In this document: positions 36,935 through 48,374 of the stretch, in pieces | Layout of the letters: each line of letters starts with the position of its first letter | Position numbering within the stretch: the first letter of the stretch is position 1 | Assembly: GCA_028551475.1 (NCBI GenBank) | Contig: CM052358.1 | Coordinates: 10,027,938-10,091,937 of the forward strand | Source: Casuarina equisetifolia | Lineage: Eukaryota > Streptophyta > Magnoliopsida > Fagales > Casuarinaceae | DNA length: 64,000 nucleotides | Direction: 5' to 3' | Program-made: the position numbers and the translations under genes | Notes under the pieces: generated by a model | Told to the model about the DNA's origin: nothing | Database searches by the model: none | The model's input: the letters and a program-made list of their open reading frames with translations, nothing else

Positions 36935-37080
36935 GGGCGTCACGTGGGGAACATGCACGGGTTCACGTGCACCAACATCATGACCCCATCCACGTGGCAA
37001 CAAGTGGTCCTCGATTGCACTCGTGCGTGTCACATTGTCCCTGCTTAACCGACCACGCACTTCTCTACAATCATTGGATA
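36935..37080. promoter_or_regulatory. G-box island 1 with an HD-Zip II binding site
   Basis: Three CACGTG sites lie within 56 bp: 36941-36946, 36964-36969 and 36991-36996. Seventy bases on, at 37068-37076, is CAATCATTG, the pseudopalindrome preferred by HD-Zip II proteins. The HD-Zip I-type CAATTATTG follows at 37261-37269. The island is more GC-rich than its flanks and open in several frames on both strands, but shows no coding features. It is 2.2-2.3 kb upstream of the HD-Zip II start, so autoregulation is an attractive inference. Confidence 0.6.
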
Positions 37081-38600
37081 CTCTCTCTCACTTTCTGGGA
37101 TTCCATGCTTCGGGCCTTAAAAACCGAGCTTTGTATTCTCACGCGCCGTTACTTCCAGCGGGACGCGCTCGTCTGTATCTTCAATTTGTTTGGGAAATAT
37201 GCAATCGCGCCAACTAGGGGTGGTCTATAAATTTGGACCACTCGACATGTCACGTTCCCACAATTATTGGCTCTTACTTTTTAAGAGAAATAGCCAACTT
37301 CAAGCTCTATCAATGGTAATCCAACGCTTCAGTTATTGGTAAAATACTATCCTACCTAGTCTCTTTATCTTAGGTACCTACCAATTAGAGAACCTTTAGA
37401 TATTAAATCTCAGCATAAGGATCAAATACAAAAATTCTTTCAGGAGAATTTATCTTCGATTCTTTTCTTTGGTCATGAAATCATGATTATTTATAATCAT
37501 TTTCTTCATCATATGTATTATTCATTTTTTCTTTTTGCGAATATCTAAAAAGAAACCCATTTAAATAAGAAAGATAATCCAATCAAATATTAAGAACACG
37601 TAAGTGTGAAAAGCAAATTACTAACTTAATAAATCAATCAATTAAGGTATTTTTTTTTGTTAATTTCAAATTTATGCCATTAGTCTTTTTAAAATATAAG
37701 GATAAATCTCAAAACCTTAAGATTATTTGTAAAAAAATTTAATCACTTACAAATTTAATAATTCATTCTTTCACAGTTAAAATGGGACATCCATATCTTT
37801 AACAAGTCCCAACAATGCTAATTATTTGTCAATTGTCTTTGATTAAATGGGTCAAATTTATTATAGACCATAGGTTCTAACTCATATTAATAGTTGTTAT
37901 TTTCAAATTTCGTACTTTTTACGAGGAGTATGATGAATGCAATATGGATGTTGAAAAGCAAAAAGGTTCATAAGAATCTCAAAAGGAACGCATTTCCTAT
38001 TGCAAATTAAGTTAACGAAACTTGCAAGAAATACCCTGCAATTTAGCCTAGCAAAGCGGACACTTCGCAAATTTGGTAGCTACTGCAACGTACGAAGTTG
38101 GTGACCATCATGAATTGGTAGGTACATTAGTAGTCACGCTTTGGTGATGACAACCAAAACCTAAAGTTAACGTTAACTCAATAGATTTTTTCTTATTATG
38201 AAAGAAATATTTTCTAAATAATATCATGAATCCCTATATATGAAAAAATGATCAAAAAATTCTGAACAATACCAAACAGTAGTTTAAAAAGTTGTATAGG
38301 TAGCATTTTGTATCTTAAATGGTAATAGAAGCCATCTAAAAATCATTGACAATTGGACAACAAATCCACCTTTCTTGCCATTTGCTCTCATTCTACCCAA
38401 ATTACATTAAATTGATACATGTTATAAATTCATATCCAGTTAAAATCCTTATGAGAATGAGAGTTAATATTTTTTTATGCAGTAATATGAGACAACGACT
38501 CCACACTACTTGATAAATCTAAATAAGTTAAACTCTCCTCCATCTTTCCTTTATAATTTTCTTTGTTTATTTTTTCACTACTGTCCAAGAGATAGGACAT

Positions 38601-38720
38601 ACGTGTGTGTGCACATACCCCACGTGCCTGCCCTAGCTGTCCCACGTGTTCCCTCCAATCATGGGATCCCACTTCGTGTCGTACGAAGGTCGTTCCCCCA
38701 CGGGGTTATCACGTGAGTGG
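38601..38720. promoter_or_regulatory. G-box island 2
   Basis: Three CACGTG sites lie within 95 bp: 38621-38626, 38643-38648 and 38710-38715, with additional ACGT cores (38601-38605 region). The segment is GC-rich inside very AT-rich DNA and lies about 3.9 kb upstream of the HD-Zip II start. It is probably a distal light- or hormone-responsive element; this is inferred. Confidence 0.55.
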
Positions 38721-39769
38721 CATTTAAGCCTAGGCGAAAAGCAAAAATTTTTTTTTTTAAAAAAAAGAAAAAAGAAAAAAATCCTTCTAGTCATCCATTT
38801 TGAAAGCTGAACCGACAAGATCATGGGAGTTTACGAACGAGATCCTAACAGTAAGAGAGCTCGATTGACGTTGAAAGATATTGTAAGATACTTTTCTTTT
38901 GGACAAAAGCATAGTATCCTATTTTCTGAAGTTCCTTAATCATTAACGGAGCTTTATACCTTCTTGTTTAAGTGGCAATATTATATACTTCCTTAAAAAA
39001 TCGCTGATGAAATCATTCTCTTTTTTTTTTTTTTCTATAAATAGTATTAAAAAATTATTAGTATATATTTAAACATACTACTTTGTATACTCTGTCCTCA
39101 TTATGTACTTCCTAAACACTTTTCCATATTTTTACCTTTTTTTTGACAAGCCTCTTATCTAATCTACAACTTTTATCAATTGACAAGACACTTACGCACC
39201 TAATACCAGGAATTCGAATTATTACTTGGTAAAAGTGACGACTGGCCTAATTATTGTTACTGGTGGATAAGATCTTGACTTACATCAATCGATAGCTCAA
39301 ACTATGGGAAAGTTCCCTCTTTTCACATATGGCATGTCTTCTTAATCCTTTCTCGAGTCGGAATATTATTATTCTTTTCATAATCATATCCCAAACGTTT
39401 CACTTAGAGTTTCCCTTAGTATCTCAATCTTTTTGCTTTTCCTCCAAACACACTCCAAGAGATTCGATATTTATGGCTTAAGATGAAAGATGACAGCCCA
39501 AAAGTGAAGTAGATATGTCATATCTTCGTCTCTTTTTGCACCCATGGGTGTAATTAAAACAGCTGATGGAACTTAGAAGAGTTGCTTCAATGATATCCTT
39601 CGCACTTTTTGCATGCTCGAGTCATATTCGATTATGAGTAGATGGATAGAATGAAAGCTCGACCTCACAACTTCCGAATCCATTGATACACTAGAGGCCT
39701 ACCTTGCGTTGCCCAGAGCTGGTGACAAATCAGAACCACAAGATGAACCCAAGCAAATAATACCATAAA

Positions 39770-40290
39770 TAATAGCAAGCAACGAAGGATAATAAAGAGG
39801 GAAGACACATATTTGTGTGGCTCAAGATTAGCCACATGTCCAAGGTATCGGGAAATAATTTTTTATGGGATCTATATCTCTTGGCTCTTTGAACCTTGCC
39901 AATCTTATATTTTATTAATTCAAGATGACCCTTAAATGATAGCTGGAGAACATTATGAAACTTTAAAATAACTAACTATTGATTAGTCCATTACTTACAA
40001 GTCATTTCCCTCAACCTATTCATTCTATTCTTAAAGTGTAGCATCCAATGACTACGTGTTTGATACTAAAAAGGAATCAAAGTAAGAGTTTAAATGTCAT
40101 AAGTTTTGAATTCTAATTCAAAAGATTAGTCTATTAAGTAGAGTTATCAAACTTCTTATAAATTGAAGACTTTTCATTTGTCTTTTTACTTATTATTGAT
40201 GTCAATTTTATCTCAAAAACTCAATCCAATAATTGAAGTAATTAAGCCTCTTTATATCATCAAATCATCCTACTTAACTTTAAGGTGAAA
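39770..40290. repeat. Possible decayed retroelement fragment
   Basis: The segment around 39790-39850 (ACACATATTTGTGTGGCTC, then AGCCACATGTCCAAGGTATC) resembles a phrase common in plant LTR-type repeats, in diverged form. No terminal repeats, primer site or coding remnants were recognised, so this is a weak call. Confidence 0.25.
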
Positions 40291-40589
40291 AATGCGAAGT
40301 TTGTTAAGCCTTACAGAAACTGTTGCTAAAATGTTTGTTTTCTGCAAATGAGAAATAATGGTTAGACTCAAAAGAAAAAGAAAAAAAATACTAATGATGG
40401 GTGGTCATTACAATCTAATTCTCGTCTTAGATGGCTAACTCCTAGCCATGTGTTTTGTTCAAAACCTCGTCCCAATTGTCACTTCCCAGTTCCCAGAATG
40501 GTCCTTGGTAACACGAATAGCGAAGGGTACTCCACGAGGTGGGATCAATTCTCGCCATCTCTTGGGTTGATTAAGGAAAGATTTTTTGG

Positions 40590-40790
40590 GAGCAACCTGC
40601 ACGTGCATGGGGACGACATATACCACAATGATATGCTGGTGATTGCACGTGCAGAGATATGACTCGGGAATCTTACAGCCTTTGCTAGGGAAGCGTGTGC
40701 ATGCAGCACGTGGGTCACACCGCTTTGCTTGGACATGGTTGCACGTGCGGGCTGTATTACTTTTTGGGATCATGTCACGTGTTAGCATTT
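40590..40790. promoter_or_regulatory. G-box island 3 (five G-boxes, repeated TGCACGTGCA palindrome)
   Basis: Five CACGTG sites lie within 182 bp: 40600-40605, 40646-40651, 40707-40712, 40742-40747 and 40776-40781. Two are embedded in the perfect 10-bp palindrome TGCACGTGCA (40598-40607 and 40644-40653), and a third in TGCACGTGCG. An RY element, CATGCA, is at 40700-40705. Long open frames exist on both strands here (40450-40662 plus, 40459-40788 minus), but they look like a by-product of higher GC content. The island is 5.9 kb upstream of the HD-Zip II start and 2.5 kb upstream of AATF. Confidence 0.6.
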
Positions 40791-41751
40791 TCCTTCGTCC
40801 AGTCGACCTGGATTCTGTTTGATTCTCGAGAAATTAGAATTGGTCAAATGGAGGATACGTCTCAATTAGAAGTATTTGAACCGAGAAGCCATAAAGAAGC
40901 AACATTGGGTTTCAAGTTAAAAAGTTAACTCAATGTACTGAGTAATCAAACCTCTTTGTATGGTTAAAAATTATCATTTTTCTTTTTGATATTAGAAAAA
41001 GTCTAAATCGTGATTATTTTATATCTAAATTCAAGTTGCTTTTGACATGGGTGAACCCCTTTATATCCCACATATCAAGGGAATAGCAAGTGCAAGTTAT
41101 TGGGTTTGCCTTTCCCTATTCCAATGCATCAAAGGAATAGACATCAAATTGGATTATGAATTCATTTTGATACCACTAAGTTTATATTGTAATTTAAAAA
41201 GTTAACCTAATAGGAGGAGTAGTCACATGCTCTTATATGACCAGGAACTTTGATTACCCTTCTTGACATAGGACAAAGTTGTAACCATGATATCATCATT
41301 AATGAAATAGAAACTTTAATGAGAGTTGAGCATCAAAATCATGGATCGTCATCAAACTCCCCAATATGCATATTCTTAGTTTTGGGTAATAAAATCAATT
41401 TTGGAGGTTATAACAATGGTTATTTTTTTGTTGGGTTTGGATCCTCAAAACCACTTTTTAAATCGAGGTTTACTATGATTTGATTCAATTTAGAACGATA
41501 AAGAATATGATTTAGTTTTATAAAACATTCTTAAAATTCCCTCCCATTTTGTAAGTTATACATTTTTAAAAATATGTGTTCGAAATCAATCAATATTAAT
41601 CCATCTTAAAACACCATGGTTTTTTTTTTTTGACTCTTTTTTATGTAAGTGATTTGTTGGCTCAAGAAAAAAAATAAAGTATATTACACATTAGTGTTTG
41701 AATTTTAAGATTGTTGGACTTTATAGAGAATAACCTCAATCAAATTTAAAA

Positions 41752-42325
41752 TATTTGGCCTTTAAAACTCTAAGATTTTAAGCGAAGATACATAACTTTT
41801 TATAAATTATATTTTAAGTTTATATATTTCTTGTGTGGGATTTAATGCCCCTTTTGTCTTGAGGGTTGGATAACACATCCTCCAAAGATTTTTGTCTATG
41901 AATGAATGAGCAAAATACTAAACTTAAATTCTTAATGAACTCCTTAATAACATGAAATTAGACATTCATATTGCAACATGCTCCTTGGCATGGATATAGA
42001 CAGCCACATTGTGGTATTACTTTTTGTATGTATTTAGCTTATCCAAATCCATAAAGATGCTAAGAAAGAATTTGAGTTATGATACTATGTAAATTTTATA
42101 TAAAATAGCATATATCAAACTTAAAATCGTATGTTTTTAAGTAGAGGTACCGATTTCTTTATAAATTACATTTAAGTTTCTATGTCTTATATATATGACT
42201 TAACACATGCTCTTGCCCCAAGTGTGATACAAAACTTTATACAAAAATCTTTGTCTACAAGTAAAGGGGCAAAAGACCAAACTTATCAATTAACACTTTA
42301 ATAATATGAGATTGGACATTTATAT
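41752..42325. repeat. Diverged direct repeat pair in the HD-Zip II / AATF spacer
   Basis: Segments at about 41752-41985 and 42116-42325 share TATAAATTA, TTTTGTCTA(T/C)-type and GACATT(C/T)ATAT landmarks in the same order at an offset of about 350 bp. They are heavily diverged and non-coding. Probably old repeat-element debris. Confidence 0.45.
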
Positions 42326-42874
42326 CATAACAAGGGTGAGCTAAATTGACATATGACATAATAATAATATTAAATGATAGCTAGAAAAAGGATAAAGAAA
42401 GTTGGTTGAATTCATGTGTCTAAATGAGGCATAAATAGTTAGAATATCATGCTTAATTTAAAAGTACAGTCACTTACTCATGTAATCTGTTAATTCAATG
42501 TAATTTCAGTAAACTTCGAAACGTGACTTATCTAAGAAAACTATGTTGAGGGCCAGCCTAAAACTATGAGTTTAAGTTTGTTCACCTGTCTTAATTCAAA
42601 TTCTACGAGGAAAAATAAGTGGCGTTTGACAGGGTAGTATACCTTTGAATTTCAAGTACATTATCAACAACTAAAATTTATGCTTCAAATACATTTTGGT
42701 CGGATGGTTAGTATTATTAGAAAAGATTGAAAAGATTGAATTGATTATTAGAGGACAAAAAACTACTAGAAACCATATAATATTAAAATTTTCCAGACTA
42801 CAAGTTAGATTAAATTAAAATATTAATATATTTAAAATAATTACTAACCAAAAAAAGGTAATCTAATTAAAATG

Positions 42875-43104
42875 TGGGCTACAGTTATAAGACCTTTAAA
42901 AAAAAAATTACAAGCACGTCTTATGGAGTATTGGGCTTCAAAAGGGCAGCTGGGCTCATTCTTTTCCTCCACTGAGCCCATTGTACTATTGCTGTCTCAA
43001 GGCTCGTTGTCGGAGAGAGAGAGAGAGAGAGAGAGAGAGTTAGGGTTTTTGTCTAAGCCCTAGTTTGGGCAGAACAAGGTTCAGGGGATTCATCTTCTTC
43101 TAAG
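42875..43104 (+). promoter_or_regulatory. AATF promoter with site II and telo-box motifs
   Basis: Four site II elements (TGGGCT) occur at 42875-42880, 42932-42937, 42951-42956 and, on the minus strand, 42975-42980. A telo-box (TTAGGGTTT) follows at 43040-43048, after a GA microsatellite at 43013-43038. This combination is the known signature of plant ribosomal-protein and ribosome-biogenesis promoters, matching the AATF product. The leader exon probably ends at 43104. Confidence 0.7.
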
Positions 43105-43282
43105 GTAACTTTTTTTTTTTATTCGGGTTTTAAATAATCAAGTTGAATACTTTGAAATGAATGATTTTTGGTTAATTCAATCTGTTTAAGCTAACAGTTA
43201 TGCGATATGGTTTAGTCAGCTTGGAATACTTTGGGAGAAAAGTCTTTAATTGTGCATGAAATTGGTTCTTTGAATTTCTTAG
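43105..43282 (+). other. Leader intron of the AATF gene
   Basis: A GTAACT donor at 43105 and a TTTCTTAG acceptor ending at 43282 bound a 178-bp T-rich interval in the 5' leader, 9 bp before the ATG at 43292. The acceptor falls inside a second TTAGGGTTT motif (43279-43287). Predicted from splice consensus only. Confidence 0.55.
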
Positions 43283-43291
43283 GGTTTTAAT

Positions 43292-46200
43292 ATGGGCTTA
43301 TCTTCGAAGCGGTCGAGAAAAGCACAGGACAGCGACAGTGATTTCGACGATTACTACGGGGATGACATGAATAACGACAATCTGAGTGTGAGCATAGTTT
43401 TTTAACATTCATAGTTGGAGTCTGAATAATGCCGCCGTGGGGTTTGTTTTTGTGTTTTTTTGGTCAACGTTTGCTTTATGATTCTTTTTAATCAAAGGGT
43501 ATTTCGACAATCATTTAAAATTTCAAACAATTGACGTTGGGTTTTTGTTTCAATTTCCGATTTATGATTCTTCATAATTTGGGAGAGTTTGACAATTATC
43601 TTGGAATCCTATTCATATATAGTAATCTCTTTATGATGCTTCTTAAATTTTTTAGCCTGGAGAAGAAGATCATAGTGATTATGGCAATGATGACAATGAT
43701 GACAATGATGAGGAAGAAATGCAAGAAGAAGGTGAGGACGAAGAGGGACATGAAGGAGGTAGCAATAGGGACGCGGAGATGGAAGAGCTTGAGAGAGAAT
43801 ACAAGGGTCTTCAGCGCCAGGAGATGTGAGACTCTTTACTTTTCCAGATTGGCACTGTAATTGTTTTAATCTATTGACATAAAGAAATTGGTTTCAGCTG
43901 CTGTATGTGAGTTTTAGATATAATTTTGATGTCTTGGAGAACTCATGGCAGATTAGTGGCGACATTAATCTACCTAGTTTTGAAGCGCGATATGTAAAGA
44001 AGTAGTTGATGGTATACATATAAATCATTATCTGCTTGTTTATGTCATTTTATTTATTTTGGATTTTGATTTTCAGAGATATTATGAAGGATTTGAAGCG
44101 TCACAAAGATGAAGATCTAGTCAAGGGTCAGGCTGTGAAAAACCAAAAGGTGTGGTTATTGCTTGTGTACTAAGCATCCTATTCTTAACGAGGAAATAGG
44201 GAATTTGATTTATTTTCATTTATCTGCTTTGTAATTTTCTGTTTAGGTAAATGTTCTTCACTGTTATAATAGTTGCAGTCCCTCAAGTTATATTTTTGAT
44301 CCAATTGATGTGTGTGATTCCACTTTTTTATTTTCTTAAGCACTAATCCCCTTTCCCCTTTTCCGGAAGGTTCTCTGGGACAAAGCTTTGGAGTTCAGAT
44401 TCTTACTTCAGAAAGCATTCTCAAGTTCAAATAGATTACCCCAGGTCTTTGGTGAAAGTTAGCTTTGATTTTAGTTGATTCTGGCTCTTTATCTCAGTGA
44501 AACCTGGTTGCTAAACATGAAAGATTATCTGCAGGATTCAGCAAGGTCCTCATTTTGTGATTCGGATGAGGGTGTCAATGTAGCATATTCAGAGCTGATC
44601 ACCTCTTCTAAGAACACTTTGGATTCTCTATTGGCATTACAAGAGGTAGGACTACCCTGGAAAGTTTTGCCTGCCTTCAATTCATTCAACTTCAATAAAC
44701 ATGAACAACAGCTAGTTTTACTTTTGATTTTGTGAATTTGGAATTGTCACTCTCTTTTATCTATTTATCTTGTGTTACTTCTGTTGTGACAGGCTTTGCT
44801 TGAGAAGAATCCTTCCATTCCTCAATCTACAGATGGTATGCATGTCTTCTGTCTGTTTTCTATTATCAAATAAATATTGTACAAGCCATTGTTTGCATGA
44901 ATTTTGCTATACTTTGTTAGATACATTTCTGTATCTGGAAGTCCTTTCCCAAATTCAGGAACTTTGAATTGAGAGTTTACCTTATCTACTATGTTGTACT
45001 CTCTTCCATAATTTCTGCCCTATTTAGTTTGACTTGATTCTAATCCTTCTTCTTTTGGTATGGGAACTGATATTTCTAATTTCCTTGTGCAACTTTGCTT
45101 CAACATAAAGCTAATGATAAATGTTGACCTGATGGTAAAAGCAGCAATAGCTCCTGAGTTGAGCTAAATAATTTCCTATTAAATTAATGTTGTTTGCAGA
45201 TTGATTTAGTTTTAAGGATAAGAAGATAAACCCCATAATTGATCTTTCTTGTTTCCTTGTACAACTTTGCTTCAACATAAAGCATATGATAGATGTTGAC
45301 GTCATTGTAGAACCATCAATAGCTTGTTAGTTCTGAAAAAGAATCTGTTGTTAAATAAATGTTATTATCAGATTGATTTGGTTCAAAGATAAGAAGATAA
45401 AACATGTGGTTCATAAGTTTTATGATTTACGTGTGTGGTTATTTTCCTAGAAGGGATACATATTTGAATGAAAAGTTATTGAAATGGCTTGATAATCCTA
45501 ACTTATGTTCTCTTCTCAAGATGATTCTCGAAAATTATCCGAGCATTCAGAAGCTTCTAAGAACTTGAATGTTGAAGAAGATGAAGACTGGTCACGGGTT
45601 TCTCAAATGCGTATGAGGTACCATGGACATCTTCCATACTAGCAAACCTTTCCCTTGTTCACAGATTTCTGTTCTCAAACAGTAGGTATTGAATATTCCA
45701 TCTCATCTTGTTAAATATATGGAAGTCATGATGAATGTGGCTTCTATTATTGAAACTGAAGAACACTGGGGACATAGCCCTGGTGCTGGAGCAAAATTCT
45801 CTAGTAGTTAGAGAAACAGTTTTTTTTTTAAGAGTTAATTCCACTTCCCTGTCTTAATCTTAGTAATGTAGTATTTGTATTTAATTTAAAGTAATGTTTA
45901 TAATATCCTTGTATATATGCGGCTCATGCTTTGACAACATCCCTTAAATTCTTTTTTGCGTTTCCATTTTATTGCATATCACCTTTAATCTTTGCATGCA
46001 TTAGAAACTTTCTTATAGTGATTTATTTCTTAATTGGCAATATGAGTTAACTGAGTTTATTCATATTTATATCTTACAGGCTAGCTTCCTTCAGAGACAA
46101 ATCAATAGATAAATGGCAGAGGAAGACTCAGGTGACAACTGGTGCTGCTGCTATCAAAGGCAAGTTGCAAGCGTTTAATCAGGTTAGTTTCGGTGACTGG

Positions 46201-48374
46201 AATGACAACATGCTGTATGAGATCTATAATGTTCTCACTTAATTTGGCTTTTTCCAATTATAGAATATTAGTCAGCAAGTCGCTGCGTATATGAGAGATC
46301 CAAGCAGAATGGTGAAGCAAATGCAACTGAGGAGGTCAACAGTACACATATTTGGGAGTGTAAGATTATCTTCTTTATTCATAAGATTGTAAGAGATAAT
46401 ACACTCACATCAGGGCATCACAAATGTGGACCAAAATGTACAGGGTACTCCTAACATGCTAGCCTCATTGATATTTGTGCATGTTTTTAATACTGGCATA
46501 TTGATTGCAGGATCCACAAGGAGAACTTAATGCTGGGGGAGAGGTAACCTAATTTCTGTGACTACACTTGAGTTTATATGGCGTTCTTTTAAATTCTAGG
46601 ATCGCACGGGACAGTGGAAGGATATGGTGTGCTTGTGTGGCAAACAGATTTTGCATTCTTTACCACAACCGTGGGAAGTATTTTTGAGATTTCTGAGACA
46701 ACTTCCTCCAATCTTTTTTCCAATCATATATCTCAGCTTCAGTCCTTGCAATTATCCACTGGGGCGTGTGAATTTGTTTTCCCAATCTAGGTTCGTTGAA
46801 CCCTTTAATCTCTTCCTCAATGTGCAAATTTGAGTACCATTTTTCTGGGAGCCAAATACAACTTCAACTAGAAAAGAAAAAAGGAATGGGGCGGGGATTG
46901 TGAAACGTTTAGATTGTGTAAAGCTTTATATGAATTTTATGATATTCTAAGAGCAATTTGGTAAGATCTGGCCTGGTAACAGCACCATCTTTGCTCTATT
47001 GCCTTACTTTAGGGATTTCTTGATTGCTGATCAATCACTACGCTGTACCGATCTTGTTCTATCTTTGTGTGAAGAACATCTTATTGTTTCTGTTTGATAT
47101 GCTGGCAATCATTTTTCTACAGGATATATTTTTATTTTTCTAAATGATAGATTACATATATATGACATGATATATTGAGTGAAAGGTTATTGTCTTCTTT
47201 GAACCAGTCTCTTATTCTGATTAGAAAGCATTTGGTGATGGTTATATTTGACTTCTTGATCACTGCAAATTCTACCATTGTTATTGAATGATGAGTGCCC
47301 TATTAAATATAATGCAGTCTTACAAATAAAATGAGATATTTTTTTAAGCTCAAGATGGAGGATGTTATTCTGAGAGGATGATTTAAGTTATGTTTTATGC
47401 CATCATAGTTGATGTTTATTAAATCCTTTTATTTTGATTAGGAAGTACAAGCTGATGGGGACCCTGAACTTGTTGACGACTCTGAATTTTACCAGCAATT
47501 ACTGAAGGAATTCTTTGAGACGATTAACCCAACATCATCAGGTAAGAATGTTCTACTGCAGCTTCTAAATCGTATATCTGGAGACTCAGTTTATGATTTT
47601 CTATGTTGTAGAATACTAAATATGTTCAGCTGTGTATTTGAACTATGGTATGAAGTTCTGTTCTGTCTAGTATCAAGAATATTAAAAAAGTAAGAAGATT
47701 TAGCTTATCTGTCATCTAGTCTAATCTGCTTTGGATTTCAAGATGGATGGGGCATCATTTCCTCAATCTTTGCCTTCTTGTCCTCCCTTGGATGTGAAGG
47801 GATTTAGGTGACGAGAGTAATCTCATTTATTAAACATATCTACGAATCTTACAGTTTTCTGGAATTTACACTTAAGAGTCTACCTGTAAGTAGACTAGTA
47901 GCTGACTGTTTCCTCCGTGTAAGTAGACTAGTAGCTGACTGTTTCTTTATACTTTTTGAATTGAGCTTCGTTCTTGGGTAACATCATTGCATAGTTGGTC
48001 CATAGATTTAAAACACAAAAAAAAAAGGAACGACGTTAAATAAGTGAGGTGCTCCTCCGTTTTGACGTTTCAATTCTACACAGAAACGGCCTTCTATGCC
48101 TTGAAGAGGTCGCAAACTAAGAAGAGGAAGATAGTTGATCGGCGTGCTTCGAAGAGTCGCAAGATAAGGTAACTTATCTGGCCAGTGTGCAATGAGAGTT
48201 TATGAATGGAATTTTTATAGTTTTCTCCCCCCGTTATGATTTTGCAGGTATCATGTTCATGACAAGATTGTCAATTTCATGGCTCCTCGCCCTGTGGATC
48301 TTCCCGATATGGCTCCCAAGTTATTTGAGAATTTGTTTGGGTTAAAGACCCAAAAATCTGCTTCTGTAGTCTAG
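43292..48374 (+). CDS. AATF/BFR2 family protein (TRAUB domain), ribosome biogenesis factor
   Basis: Nucleolar factor; yeast Bfr2 and human AATF/Che-1 act in small-subunit pre-rRNA processing. Thirteen coding exons: 43292-43387, 43656-43825, 44077-44149, 44370-44444, 44535-44645, 44793-44835, 45521-45617, 46080-46182, 46264-46359, 46511-46543, 47442-47541, 48084-48168 and 48248-48374. All phases agree, giving 402 residues. The N-terminus is basic, followed by a long acidic Asp/Asn/Glu run from exon 2. The AATF leucine-zipper region is around LWDKALEFRFLLQKAF. The C-terminal TRAUB domain contains FYQQLLKEFFE, then DRRASKSRKIRYHVHDKIVN and FMAPRP. A two-exon block (46511-46543, 33 nt) is a microexon-like in-frame exon. 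The promoter carries ribosome-biogenesis motifs. Confidence 0.92.
45081..45405. repeat. 172-bp tandem duplication in AATF intron 6
   Basis: Copy 1 starts at 45081 and copy 2 at 45253. Both carry CAACTTTGCTTCAACATAAAG, shortened in the middle, and an AAGATAAGAAGATAAA-like end. They are moderately diverged and lie within the 685-bp intron 44836-45520. Confidence 0.8.
47885..47946. repeat. 34-bp-period tandem repeat in AATF intron 11
   Basis: A 28-bp unit beginning TGTAAGTAGACTAGTAGCTG occurs at 47885-47912 and again at 47919-47946 without mismatch. Each copy starts with a donor-like GTAAGT within the intron. Confidence 0.85.

Noticed and set aside
40450..40788. Overlapping open frames on both strands (70 aa plus, 109 aa minus)
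   Set aside because: They coincide with the GC-rich G-box island, show no domain or codon-like pattern and lack splice or start context. Best explained as non-coding DNA.
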